Assembly: GCF_000430025.1 (NCBI RefSeq)
Contig: NZ_AUCZ01000010.1
Span: forward strand, 57,401 to 121,400
Source of the DNA: Flavobacterium suncheonense GH29-5 = DSM 17707
Lineage (GTDB): Bacteria; Bacteroidota; Bacteroidia; Flavobacteriales; Flavobacteriaceae
Reading direction: 5' to 3'
DNA length: 64,000 bases
A program made the position numbers and the translations under genes. Shown here in pieces: positions 26,101-33,382 of the stretch (position 1 is the first letter of the stretch; each line of letters starts with the position of its first letter). The notes under the pieces were generated by a model, which saw only the letters and a list, made by a program, of their open reading frames with translations, did not search any database and was not told where the DNA came from.

Positions 26101-26438
26101 AAAAAAACGGTATGGGTGGTAATAGCCAAAACGCGTTACAACAGATGAAGGATATTGAAAAACAATTGCTGAACAAAGGTTTCAAAAACGAAACCCTGCA
26201 AAAGATGCTGAATCTGAAACACGAACTTTTAAAACTGGAAAAAGCGATGCAGCAGCAAGGAGAGGATAACAAGCGTCAGTCGCAAAGCAATAAGAAAGAG
26301 TTTAGCGGACAGGGCAACCCGATTTCACCGGCTTTAAAAGAATATTTGAACAGTGTTGAAATATTAAACCGACAAAGCTTACCTTTGCGCCCGAATTTCA
26401 ACCAAAAGGTACAAACCTATTTTAAATCAAATGATTAG
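23112..26438 (+). CDS. Large DUF4175 membrane/coiled-coil protein
   Basis: 1108 residues. There are two membrane helices near residues 30-47 and 59-82 and a third near 158-177, followed by a beta-rich periplasmic-type region to about 490. Long Lys/Glu/Gln coiled coils run from about 495 to 790, a Met/Gly/Gln-rich low-complexity stretch from about 885 to 985, and a conserved C-terminus (ALKEYLNSVEILNRQSLP). This matches the DUF4175 family of Bacteroidota; function unknown. No ATG is available near the start: the frame opens with TTG at 23112, with a second TTG at 23121, so the exact start is uncertain. ybeY overlaps its last 8 bases. Confidence 0.88.
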   Translation: MQILDTKNVIFQKLEAFIKKYYTNELLKGTILFIGLGLLYFIGTLLVEHFLWLPPQGRTVLFWLFVTVEVFLLLRFILFPVFRLFKLQKGIDYTEASQIIGNHFSEVSDKLTNFLQLNNQVNPSELLLASIEQKAKNLQPIPFSKAVNFKKNVKYLPYAAVPLLLLLVFMISGNSAIITQSFSRVVHYQTRYTPPAPFSFQLLNPKLVSEQGQDFVLQLKTVGNVIPENAVIRIGEESYFLETLKPGEFLYRFEKPMKTVVFHFEANNVVSQEYELEIVAVPTLLNFSMMLQFPSYLGKKAEVIQGTGNAVVPEGTKVIWNVHALATTSVDFEAVGTRQAFQRAATTFTFAKTISNNTEYQIVTSNQKVKDYEKLSYQITTVKDQYPSISVQTAPDSLKLKKNVILGQVSDDYGLTKLQVVFYPNDQPNLARKAVLPVKKAAFDQFVYSFPDGLVIEPGISYDYYFEVFDNDAVHHFKSSKSAVFSHRELTSEEKEEQVLQEQYSNINSLEKSIKNQDKQLSELDKLQKLGKEKNNLDFKDQKKVEDFIKRQQQQDEMMKEFSKKLEENLEQFQPEKKDEFKEELLKRLDKNEKEIEKNEKLLKELEELTKKLKDEELFEKVDKLKQNTKDQTKSLEQLVELTKRFYVEKKAEQIASKLEELSKKEEKLSESKDNNAKQQDNITKEFDKIQEELKELEKQNEELKAPMDIPNDTNEQKSIDEDLQKATEELQKQNQSKAKPKQKSAAQKMQQMSQKMKQAMDMGGMEQLEEDAKMLRQILDNLLAFSFSQEDLMKHFKSSSTRTLGFNKLLKKQQDLKNQFKHIDDSLFAMSLRNPRISEMITKEVGNVQYNVDKSLDNLADNNIGKGVSHQQYTVTSANKLADFLSDVMNQMQSEMMMQMQGEGTGKGKPKPGQGQGMQLPDIIKKQEGLAQKMKEGMKPGEQQGQKAGEGKHDKNGQQNGQQGGNGEDGEGDAGRLLEILKEQQQLRDALQKAMEKNGMGGNSQNALQQMKDIEKQLLNKGFKNETLQKMLNLKHELLKLEKAMQQQGEDNKRQSQSNKKEFSGQGNPISPALKEYLNSVEILNRQSLPLRPNFNQKVQTYFKSND

Positions 26439-26850
26439 TTTTAATTACGAAACCGATTTTATACTGGAAGACGAAGCCGCGTTCGAAAATTGGATTTCGC
26501 GCGTAATTGCTTCTGAAAGCAAAGAGTTGGGCGAGATAAGTTATATCTTTTGCGACGATGAATATTTGCACAAAATCAACGTAGAGTACCTTAATCACGA
26601 CACTTTGACCGATATCATTAGTTTCGATTATTCTGAGGGAAAAATATTACAGGGAGATATTTTTATTTCGATTGAACGGGTGCGTGACAATGCGAAGGAT
26701 TTCAGTGTTTCTTTTGAAGAGGAACTGAAAAGAGTAATGATTCACGGCGTATTACACTACTGTGGTTACAAGGATAAATCCGAAGCAGACGAAAAAAGAA
26801 TGCGCGCTAAAGAAGATGAAAAAGTATTAATGTTCCACGTGGAACATTAA
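26431..26850 (+). CDS. ybeY: Endoribonuclease YbeY
   Basis: 139 residues. YbeY is a single-strand endoribonuclease for 16S rRNA 3' maturation and ribosome quality control. The core is visible as DIISFDYSEGKILQGDIFIS and HGVLHYCGYKDKSEADEKRM. The first two zinc-binding histidines of the H-x3-H-x5-H motif are present; the third position is Asp (HYCGYKD), a change I believe is usual in Bacteroidota. The start ATG overlaps the DUF4175 gene. The last codons, reading MFHVEH, are a parS site. Confidence 0.92.
   Translation: MISFNYETDFILEDEAAFENWISRVIASESKELGEISYIFCDDEYLHKINVEYLNHDTLTDIISFDYSEGKILQGDIFISIERVRDNAKDFSVSFEEELKRVMIHGVLHYCGYKDKSEADEKRMRAKEDEKVLMFHVEH
26831..26846. other. parS: parS site 1 (ParB binding), inside the 3' end of ybeY
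   Basis: TGTTCCACGTGGAACA, a perfect 16-bp palindrome that matches the widely conserved chromosomal parS consensus TGTTNCACGTGAAACA at all but one or two positions. It encodes the C-terminal FHVEH of YbeY. Confidence 0.88.
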
Positions 26851-26885
26851 TTAATTAATATTAAATTAATTTTGAAACAGTAAAA

Positions 26886-26901
26886 TGTTTCACGTGGAAC
26901 A
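26886..26901. other. parS: parS site 2, directly before the mnmG start codon
   Basis: TGTTTCACGTGGAACA, ending one base before the ATG at 26902. It is 55 bp from site 1, and the two flank an AT-rich spacer. Confidence 0.88.
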
Positions 26902-28779
26902 ATGAGTTTATTTCAAGAGGTATATGATGTAATTGTGGTGGGTGCAGGACATGCCGGTTCAGAAGCTGCGGCTGCGGCTGCTAACATAGGTTCAAAAACG
27001 CTGTTGGTTACCATGAGTCTGCAGAACATTGCACAGATGTCGTGCAATCCTGCGATGGGAGGAATAGCCAAAGGACAAATTGTACGCGAAATTGATGCGT
27101 TGGGTGGGTACTCCGGAATTGTGTCCGACAGAACCGCCATCCAATTCAAGATGCTGAATAAATCTAAAGGGCCTGCCATGTGGTCGCCGCGGGTACAATC
27201 CGACCGGATGCGTTTCGCGGAAGAATGGCGCAACATGTTGGAGCAAACTCCAAATCTCGATTTCTATCAGGAAATGGTTTCCGGGATTTTAACCGAGAAC
27301 GGCAGAGTAACCGGAATCCGTACCGCTTTAGGAATTGAAATTAAAGCGAAATCGGTGGTATTAACCAACGGAACGTTCCTGAACGGTTTGATTCATATCG
27401 GGGAAAAACAATTCGGTGGAGGAAGAGCTGGTGAAAGTGCTGCCCACGGCATAACCGAAGATTTGGTAAAATTAGGATTTGAAGCCGGACGGATGAAAAC
27501 CGGAACACCGCCTAGAGTAGACGGCCGTTCGTTGGATTATTCTAAAATGGAACCGCAACCCGGAGATGCGAAGCCTAATAAATTCTCGTATTTGGGAATT
27601 ACCAAACCGCTTTCGGTACAGCGTGATTGCCACATGACCTATACGTCGGAACTGGTACACGATTTATTGCGCGAAGGTTTTGACCGATCGCCGATGTTCA
27701 ACGGACGTATTAAAAGTTTAGGACCACGTTATTGTCCGTCCATCGAAGATAAAATTAACCGTTTTGCAGATAAAGACCGTCACCAATTGTTTGTAGAACC
27801 GGAAGGCTGGAATACGGTGGAAGTGTATGTAAACGGATTTTCCACTTCCTTACCGGAAGAGGTACAGTTCAAAGCGCTGCGTTCGGTAGCCGGATTTGAA
27901 AAGGTAAAATTCTTCCGTCCCGGTTATGCCATTGAATACGATTATTTTCCGCCGACCCAATTGCAACACACTTTGGAAACCAAATTAGTGGAAGGTTTGT
28001 ATTTCGCCGGACAGATTAACGGAACCACCGGTTATGAAGAAGCGGCTTCGCAAGGTTTAATGGCCGGCATCAACGCTTCACTAAAAGTACAAGGTCGCGA
28101 TCCATTTATCTTAAAACGAAACGAAGCCTACATTGGCGTATTGATCGACGACCTAATTACCAAAGGAACCGAAGAGCCGTACCGCATGTTTACCTCACGT
28201 GCGGAATATAGAACCTTGCTTCGTCAGGACAATGCGGATTTCCGTCTTACACCTAAATCGTATGAAATCGGTTTGGCAAAAGAAGATCGTCTGCGTACGA
28301 TGGAGAAAAAAAGAGACGCTTCGGAAGCTTTCGTATCGTTCTTTAAAGAAACCAGTGTGAACCCGAAAGAAGCCAATCCTATTCTGGAAGCCAAAGGTTC
28401 CTCGCCGATGGTGCAGCCCGATAAAATGTTTAAAGTATTTTCCCGACCGCAATTAGAACTGGAAGATATTTTGCGTTTCGAAGACGTTCAAAAATACATC
28501 GAGGAAAACCAGCTGGATGAAGAAGTGATTGAACAGGCCGAAATTCAGGTAAAGTATTCCGGGTATATCGAAAAAGAAAAAAACAATGCCGACAAATTAA
28601 ACCGTCTGGAAGATTTAAAAATCCGACCGGACTTCGATTATGATTTGGTAAAATCTATTTCGCACGAAGCCCGCGAGAAACTAAAAAAAATCCGACCGGT
28701 TACGATTTCCCAGGCGTCCCGTATTTCCGGAGTGTCGCCGGCTGATATTTCGATATTATTAATTCACATGGGAAGATAA
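26902..28779 (+). CDS. mnmG: tRNA uridine 5-carboxymethylaminomethyl modification enzyme MnmG
   Basis: 625 residues, normal length. The FAD-binding Rossmann motif is VGAGHAGSEAAAAAANIG near residue 13. It is followed by SCNPAMGGIAKGQIVREIDA, KTGTPPRVDGRSLD and a C-terminal helical domain ending GVSPADISILLIHMGR. With MnmE it installs the cmnm5 group on U34 of several tRNAs, using FAD, folate and glycine. mnmE is not in the window. Its ATG directly abuts a parS site, so ParB binding could affect its expression. mnmG (gidA) is a classical origin-proximal gene. Confidence 0.96.
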   Translation: MSLFQEVYDVIVVGAGHAGSEAAAAAANIGSKTLLVTMSLQNIAQMSCNPAMGGIAKGQIVREIDALGGYSGIVSDRTAIQFKMLNKSKGPAMWSPRVQSDRMRFAEEWRNMLEQTPNLDFYQEMVSGILTENGRVTGIRTALGIEIKAKSVVLTNGTFLNGLIHIGEKQFGGGRAGESAAHGITEDLVKLGFEAGRMKTGTPPRVDGRSLDYSKMEPQPGDAKPNKFSYLGITKPLSVQRDCHMTYTSELVHDLLREGFDRSPMFNGRIKSLGPRYCPSIEDKINRFADKDRHQLFVEPEGWNTVEVYVNGFSTSLPEEVQFKALRSVAGFEKVKFFRPGYAIEYDYFPPTQLQHTLETKLVEGLYFAGQINGTTGYEEAASQGLMAGINASLKVQGRDPFILKRNEAYIGVLIDDLITKGTEEPYRMFTSRAEYRTLLRQDNADFRLTPKSYEIGLAKEDRLRTMEKKRDASEAFVSFFKETSVNPKEANPILEAKGSSPMVQPDKMFKVFSRPQLELEDILRFEDVQKYIEENQLDEEVIEQAEIQVKYSGYIEKEKNNADKLNRLEDLKIRPDFDYDLVKSISHEAREKLKKIRPVTISQASRISGVSPADISILLIHMGR

Positions 28780-28866
28780 ATCACTCAACGGTTTCAGTTC
28801 CGGTTTTTAGTTACATCTGCATCAAGTAAGTCGTTAACTGCCACTGTTAACTGCGACCTCGAAAAA

Positions 28867-28882
28867 TGTTCCACGTGAAACT
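28867..28882. other. parS: parS site 3, downstream of mnmG
   Basis: TGTTCCACGTGAAACT, a 15 of 16 match to TGTTNCACGTGAAACA, in the 152-bp gap between mnmG and the methyltransferase gene. Confidence 0.85.
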
Positions 28883-28931
28883 ACGGCGCGAAGCCTTATA
28901 AACAAAGCGATTAGTAAAAAAAAAAATATAA

Positions 28932-29786
28932 ATGCAGTTTTCAACCGACAACGTTTTTATCCGCGTTCAGGATTATTCCGTATCCGGAGAAAGTTTTGAT
29001 TTGCTTTTGGATGAAGAATTACAACTTCTGAAAACCCATCCGCAGCCTTCTTTGGAAAAGTTACCGCGCTACTACGAAAGTGAGGATTACATTTCCCATA
29101 CCGATGGCCAACGGTCGCTGTTTGAAAAACTGTACCAGCTTATCAAACGAAAAGCCATTCGCGATAAAGTAAAACTGATTACAAAGTTGCAACCTCAAAA
29201 GGGAGCCCTTTTAGATATCGGAACCGGAACCGGCGATTTTCTTTCTGAAGCTACAAACCAAAACTGGAACTGCATCGGAATTGAACCGAGTAAAAAAGCC
29301 AAAACCATTGCAATTTCAAAAAGAGTTCGTTTTGCAGAAAGTTTAGAAGTTTTAGAAAATCACAGTTTTGATGTGATTACGATGTGGCACGTTTTGGAAC
29401 ACGTTCCGGATCTGGAACAACAAATCCAGGAATTAAAACGGTTACTGAAACCAACCGGAACCATTATTATTGCCGTTCCGAATTACAAATCGTTCGACGC
29501 GCAGCATTACGGAAAATTTTGGGCTGCTTATGATGTACCGCGCCATTTATGGCATTTTTCAAAAACGTCTGTTGAAAAACTTTTTGCGAGAGAAAACATC
29601 AAATTAGTAAAAGTACTTCCAATGGTTTTTGACAGTTTTTACGTGTCGCTCTTATCGGAAAAATACAAAACCGGAAAAATGAATTTTATAAAAGGATTTT
29701 TTACCGGATTGCGTTCCAATTGGAAAGCGCAGCAAAATTTGGAGTTTTCGTCGCATATTTACGTACTTGAAAACGCCAAAAACTAA
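28932..29786 (+). CDS. Class I SAM-dependent methyltransferase
   Basis: 284 residues. Motif I is LLDIGTGTGDFLSEA near residues 93-107, a post-I acidic position follows in GIEPSKKAK, and motif IV-like DVITMWHVLEHVPD lies near 150-165. Together these identify a Methyltransf_11/23-type Rossmann methyltransferase. The N-terminus has a short beta segment and HPQPSLEKLPRYYESEDYIS, common to a Bacteroidota subgroup of unknown substrate. Cytosolic. It stands alone between parS site 3 and a 245-bp AT-rich gap before the Skp-like gene. Confidence 0.85.
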   Translation: MQFSTDNVFIRVQDYSVSGESFDLLLDEELQLLKTHPQPSLEKLPRYYESEDYISHTDGQRSLFEKLYQLIKRKAIRDKVKLITKLQPQKGALLDIGTGTGDFLSEATNQNWNCIGIEPSKKAKTIAISKRVRFAESLEVLENHSFDVITMWHVLEHVPDLEQQIQELKRLLKPTGTIIIAVPNYKSFDAQHYGKFWAAYDVPRHLWHFSKTSVEKLFARENIKLVKVLPMVFDSFYVSLLSEKYKTGKMNFIKGFFTGLRSNWKAQQNLEFSSHIYVLENAKN

Positions 29787-30031
29787 AATAAAGCGTTTTT
29801 TTAAACGAATTCCCGTAAAAACAGGCTTTACCCTGTCAGATCTCTGAAGCACGCTTAAATCGTTTTATATGAATTCAGTTTTAATAACTGATTTTTATAC
29901 TTAAATAAATAAGAATAGGTATTATTGATACTTTAAAATAAAGGAAAAAATTGTGATTTTCTGCTGAAAATTACCATCTTTGAAACCTTATCCGAAATTG
30001 AACCTTACACAATAAATTTAGAACAGAAAAA

Positions 30032-30601
30032 ATGAAAAAATTGATTTTACTTTCGGTTGCGGCCTTAGCAATCATCTCCTGTAATAAAGAAACGCCAACG
30101 GCGGAAAAAATTAAAACCGCTTATATAGATACGTCCAAATTGTTGGAAGAAAACAATGAGGCCAAAGACATCGAGGAAAAATATAAAGTAAAATCCGAAG
30201 AAATGGGCCGCGAATTGCGTGCTGAAGCCAGCAAATTTCAAAGTGAAGCCGCTTCGTTTCAGCAAAATGCCATGGCAAAAGGTCAGGCGTGGGCACAGGC
30301 TAAAGGAGCCGAATTGCAAAAACGCGAACAGGAATTAGGCATAAAACAACAGGCAATGATGCAGACGTTGCAGCAGGAAAGCGGTAAAGAAATGGACAGC
30401 CTTGTAAAACGCATCAAAGATTATATCAAAGACTACGGCAAGAAAAACGGGTACGATTACATATACGGTACCGGAGACGCGGCTACTGTTTTGTATGCCA
30501 AAGATGCTTACGATATCACGGCAGCCATCAGTAAAGAGCTGAACGACAAGTACAAAGGTTCTGAAAAGAAAGAAGAGCCTAAAGCTGAAGAAAAAAAATA
30601 A
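30032..30601 (+). CDS. OmpH/Skp-family lipoprotein
   Basis: 189 residues. The lipobox AIISC places the lipidated Cys at residue 17. The rest is the long helical coiled-coil hairpin of Skp/OmpH proteins (IKTAYIDTSKLLEENNEAKD, then an Ala/Glu/Gln-rich helix to about residue 140) and a C-terminal part with YIYGTGDAATVLYAKDAYDI. Skp proteins chaperone outer-membrane proteins in the periplasm; a lipid anchor is a common variation in Bacteroidota. A near -7 box (CATCTTTG, 29975-29982) with a TTG 21 bp upstream precedes it, and a terminator follows. Confidence 0.88.
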   Translation: MKKLILLSVAALAIISCNKETPTAEKIKTAYIDTSKLLEENNEAKDIEEKYKVKSEEMGRELRAEASKFQSEAASFQQNAMAKGQAWAQAKGAELQKREQELGIKQQAMMQTLQQESGKEMDSLVKRIKDYIKDYGKKNGYDYIYGTGDAATVLYAKDAYDITAAISKELNDKYKGSEKKEEPKAEEKK

Positions 30602-30607
30602 GTCAAG

Positions 30608-30634
30608 AGCCTTCCCAACCGGAGGGCTTTTTTT
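30608..30634 (+). terminator. Terminator after the Skp-like gene
   Basis: AGCCTTCC (30608-30615) pairs with GGAGGGCT (30621-30628, one G-U) around CAACC, followed by a T-run. Confidence 0.85.
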
Positions 30635-30656
30635 ATACTTTTACTTTTCAAATTTA

Positions 30657-30672
30657 TACGCCACGTGGAACA
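30657..30672. other. Degenerate parS-like site at the helicase start
   Basis: TACGCCACGTGGAACA matches 13 of 16 bases of parS site 1; the right half is intact and three left-half bases differ. It contains the GTG start codon of the helicase. Confidence 0.45.
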
Positions 30673-32932
30673 CCTTTCAAAAGCCGCCGAATACACGCTT
30701 CGGTTCATTAACCAAACCAACAGATCCGTTTTTCTGACCGGAAAAGCAGGGACCGGTAAGACCACTCTGCTTCGGGAAATTATTACAACTACACATAAAA
30801 ATACGGTTGTTGTGGCGCCAACAGGAATTGCCGCCCTGAATGCCGGCGGGGTTACGATTCATTCGATGTTTCAGTTGCCCTTTGCTGCTTTTATTCCGGA
30901 TACTAAGGAACTTCCGTATTTTTCGGAGACCGTGAAATTCGAGAATCAGGTTTCGCTGACACGACATTTCCATATGAATGCCACCAAAAAAGCGGTCATT
31001 CACAACATGGAACTTCTGGTGATTGATGAAGTCAGTATGCTGCGCGCCGATATTCTGGATGCCATGGATTTTATGATGCGGAAAGTACGCCGTAACGAAT
31101 TGCCCTTTGGTGGCGTGCAGGTTTTATATATAGGAGATTTATTACAATTACCGCCAGTTGTCAAAAATGAAGAATGGCAACTGCTCAGGAAATACTACCG
31201 CGGTATGTTTTTCTTCCATTCGCATGTGGTACAGCAATTTCCGCCTTTGTACATCGAATTGGAAAAAATTTACCGTCAGACGGACGACAGCTTTATCACC
31301 GTTTTAAACAACCTGAGAAACAATACGATAACGGAAAACGATATCCGGCTTTTAAACCGTTTCGTACAACCGGATTTCGATTTCAAAGCGAATGGAGGCT
31401 ATATTACCCTTACTACGCACAATGCCAAAGCGGATGCACTCAACACCGATGCTTTAGCAGAATTAAAAGGCAAATCCTTCACGTTTCTGCCCGAAGTGGT
31501 GGACGATTTTCCAGAAAAAATTTATCCGGTAGAAGAAAAACTAGTGTTGAAAGTTGGTGCACAGGTCATGTTCGTTAAAAATGACCTGTCGTTTGAAAAA
31601 CGGTTTTTCAACGGAAAAATGGGCATCGTGAAATCACTGTCCGAAAACGAAATCATCGTTCATTTTCCCGAGGAAAACAAATCCATCGAAGTGGAACGGT
31701 ATGAATGGCAGAACATCCGGTACAAAGTCAATGAAAACACCAAGGAAATAGAGGAAGAACTGCTGGGTAAGTTTGCCCATTATCCCATCAAATTAGCGTG
31801 GGCGATTACCGTGCATAAAAGTCAGGGCTTGACCTTTGACAAAGCTGTGCTCGATGTATCGAACGTTTTTGCTCCCGGACAGGCCTATGTAACTCTTTCG
31901 CGTTTGCGTTCCTTAAACGGGCTTATTTTGCTGTCTCCGTTTAAAATGAACGGCATTGCGTCGGACGAAGAGGTGCTGGAATATGCCACCAACAAAGCGT
32001 CGAGTGAAATTTTACAGCAGTCCTTGTCGCAGGAAACCCAAAATTACCTGTGTAAATCCCTGATAACCAGTTTCGATTTCCGCAATCTGATTCAGGAATG
32101 GCGCAACCATTATTTCAGTTACCATCAGGAAGCGCCAAAATCCCCGAAACGTAGCCATCTGGCCTGGGCGAAACAGCAGGCCGATAAGATAGCCGAATTG
32201 GCCGAAGCTTCCGTAAAATTTCAGACGCAGCTTTTGAAACTGTTTGCGGTGGAACCGGTTGATTTTGAGTTTATCCGGCAACGGGTCGAGGCGGCCTATG
32301 CTTATTTTTTCAAACCTTTGGACGTCATCGAAGAGGAGCTGTTGCTGAAAATAGAAGAAATAAAGCGCACCAAAAAAGTCAAAACGCTTTATGACGAATT
32401 GCTGGAACTGGAAGAACTTCAGACGAAAACGGTGCTGCAACTGAAGAAAATCCGCCAGCTGTTGCAAGTGGCTTCGGAAGGCAGGGAACTTTCCAAAGCA
32501 ACGCTGCGTTCGGAAGAAGCGGAGCACTACAAAATTAACAAACTAGTGGCCGTTGCGGAACGGTTCCGAGCCGAACACGCTGTCCTGGCAGAAGACGAAG
32601 AAAACGTTTCATACTATGAAACACCTAAGAAAAAAACGAAAGAACCCAAAAAATCCACCATCGAGGAAACCCTGGAACTCTGGAGACAAAACCTGACGAT
32701 TCACGAAATTGCCAAACAGCGCAAACTCACCCCGGGCACGATTTTCAGCCATTTTACCAAACTGATTCAGCTGGAAGCGCTGCAGCTTTCCGATATTTTA
32801 CCGGACGACAAAATCGAGGAATTGCGCTTGGTTTTTAAAGAATACAAAGGGGAAAGCTTAGGGGAACTCAAAGAAATTCACGGGGATAAATTCACTTGGG
32901 ACGAGTTGCGGTTGTATAAGGCAACCTTATAA
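30665..32932 (+). CDS. PIF1/RecD-like superfamily 1 helicase with C-terminal helicase-associated HTH
   Basis: 755 residues starting at GTG (no ATG in reach). Walker A is GKAGTGKTT (26-34), Walker B is LLVIDEVSM with Asp121-Glu122, motif III is YIGDLLQLPPV, and the C-terminal helicase lobe has TVHKSQGLTFDKAVLD and YVTLSRLRSLNGL (about 380-420). The C-terminus adds a coiled region and a helix-turn-helix (HEIAKQRKLTPGTIFSHFTK) of the helicase-associated type also seen on RecQ proteins. PIF1-like helicases unwind DNA 5'-3' in replication and repair. Its location beside origin-proximal parS DNA is suggestive only. Confidence 0.9.
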   Translation: MEHLSKAAEYTLRFINQTNRSVFLTGKAGTGKTTLLREIITTTHKNTVVVAPTGIAALNAGGVTIHSMFQLPFAAFIPDTKELPYFSETVKFENQVSLTRHFHMNATKKAVIHNMELLVIDEVSMLRADILDAMDFMMRKVRRNELPFGGVQVLYIGDLLQLPPVVKNEEWQLLRKYYRGMFFFHSHVVQQFPPLYIELEKIYRQTDDSFITVLNNLRNNTITENDIRLLNRFVQPDFDFKANGGYITLTTHNAKADALNTDALAELKGKSFTFLPEVVDDFPEKIYPVEEKLVLKVGAQVMFVKNDLSFEKRFFNGKMGIVKSLSENEIIVHFPEENKSIEVERYEWQNIRYKVNENTKEIEEELLGKFAHYPIKLAWAITVHKSQGLTFDKAVLDVSNVFAPGQAYVTLSRLRSLNGLILLSPFKMNGIASDEEVLEYATNKASSEILQQSLSQETQNYLCKSLITSFDFRNLIQEWRNHYFSYHQEAPKSPKRSHLAWAKQQADKIAELAEASVKFQTQLLKLFAVEPVDFEFIRQRVEAAYAYFFKPLDVIEEELLLKIEEIKRTKKVKTLYDELLELEELQTKTVLQLKKIRQLLQVASEGRELSKATLRSEEAEHYKINKLVAVAERFRAEHAVLAEDEENVSYYETPKKKTKEPKKSTIEETLELWRQNLTIHEIAKQRKLTPGTIFSHFTKLIQLEALQLSDILPDDKIEELRLVFKEYKGESLGELKEIHGDKFTWDELRLYKATL

Positions 32933-32934
32933 AA

Positions 32935-32961
32935 AAAACGCATACAAACTGCATGCGTTTT
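32935..32961. terminator. Bidirectional terminator between the helicase and DoxX genes
   Basis: AAAACGCAT (32935-32943) pairs perfectly with ATGCGTTTT (32953-32961), with an A-tract on the left. Confidence 0.82.
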
Positions 32962-32981
32962 CTGTATCGCAAAGCCGTATT

Positions 32982-33377
32982 TTACAGCCAGTATACCGCC
33001 AAAATGGCCGGGATAAAATAAATCACAATCGTTCGGGCGCCGTCGTAATCTTTGGCAATCCGCTGACCGAACAACAAAAACAAAAGCGTAATGCACGACA
33101 GGATAGCTCCATACAAACCAAAATCACTGCGATGACCGTCAGTAATTAAAATCTGCAGGGCACCTACCACACAAAACACGCCTGAAAGTACTTCCGTAAC
33201 TAAAATCAGCGCCAAAGAAGCCGGTACCTGATTGCGGATAAAAGTTTGCGAAAAATGCCCTTTTAACCATTCCACATTGCCTTTCCAGTCGGCAATTTTA
33301 TCGTAACCGGATTGTAAAAAGGTGATGGCTAAAAAGATCAGAATAATGGACACGGCATAAATTTGATTGGGTAGCAT
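32982..33377 (-). CDS. DoxX-family membrane protein
   Basis: 131 residues with four membrane helices, about 7-22, 55-75, 85-105 and 112-130. The first helix ends in the DoxX-type LQSGYDKIADWKGNVEWL. DoxX-like proteins are small integral membrane proteins linked to quinone or redox processes in a few cases; function here is unknown. It follows the delta prime gene by 5 bp on the same strand and may be co-transcribed. Confidence 0.82.
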   Translation of the reverse strand: MLPNQIYAVSIILIFLAITFLQSGYDKIADWKGNVEWLKGHFSQTFIRNQVPASLALILVTEVLSGVFCVVGALQILITDGHRSDFGLYGAILSCITLLFLLFGQRIAKDYDGARTIVIYFIPAILAVYWL

Positions 33378-33382
33378 AGTAT

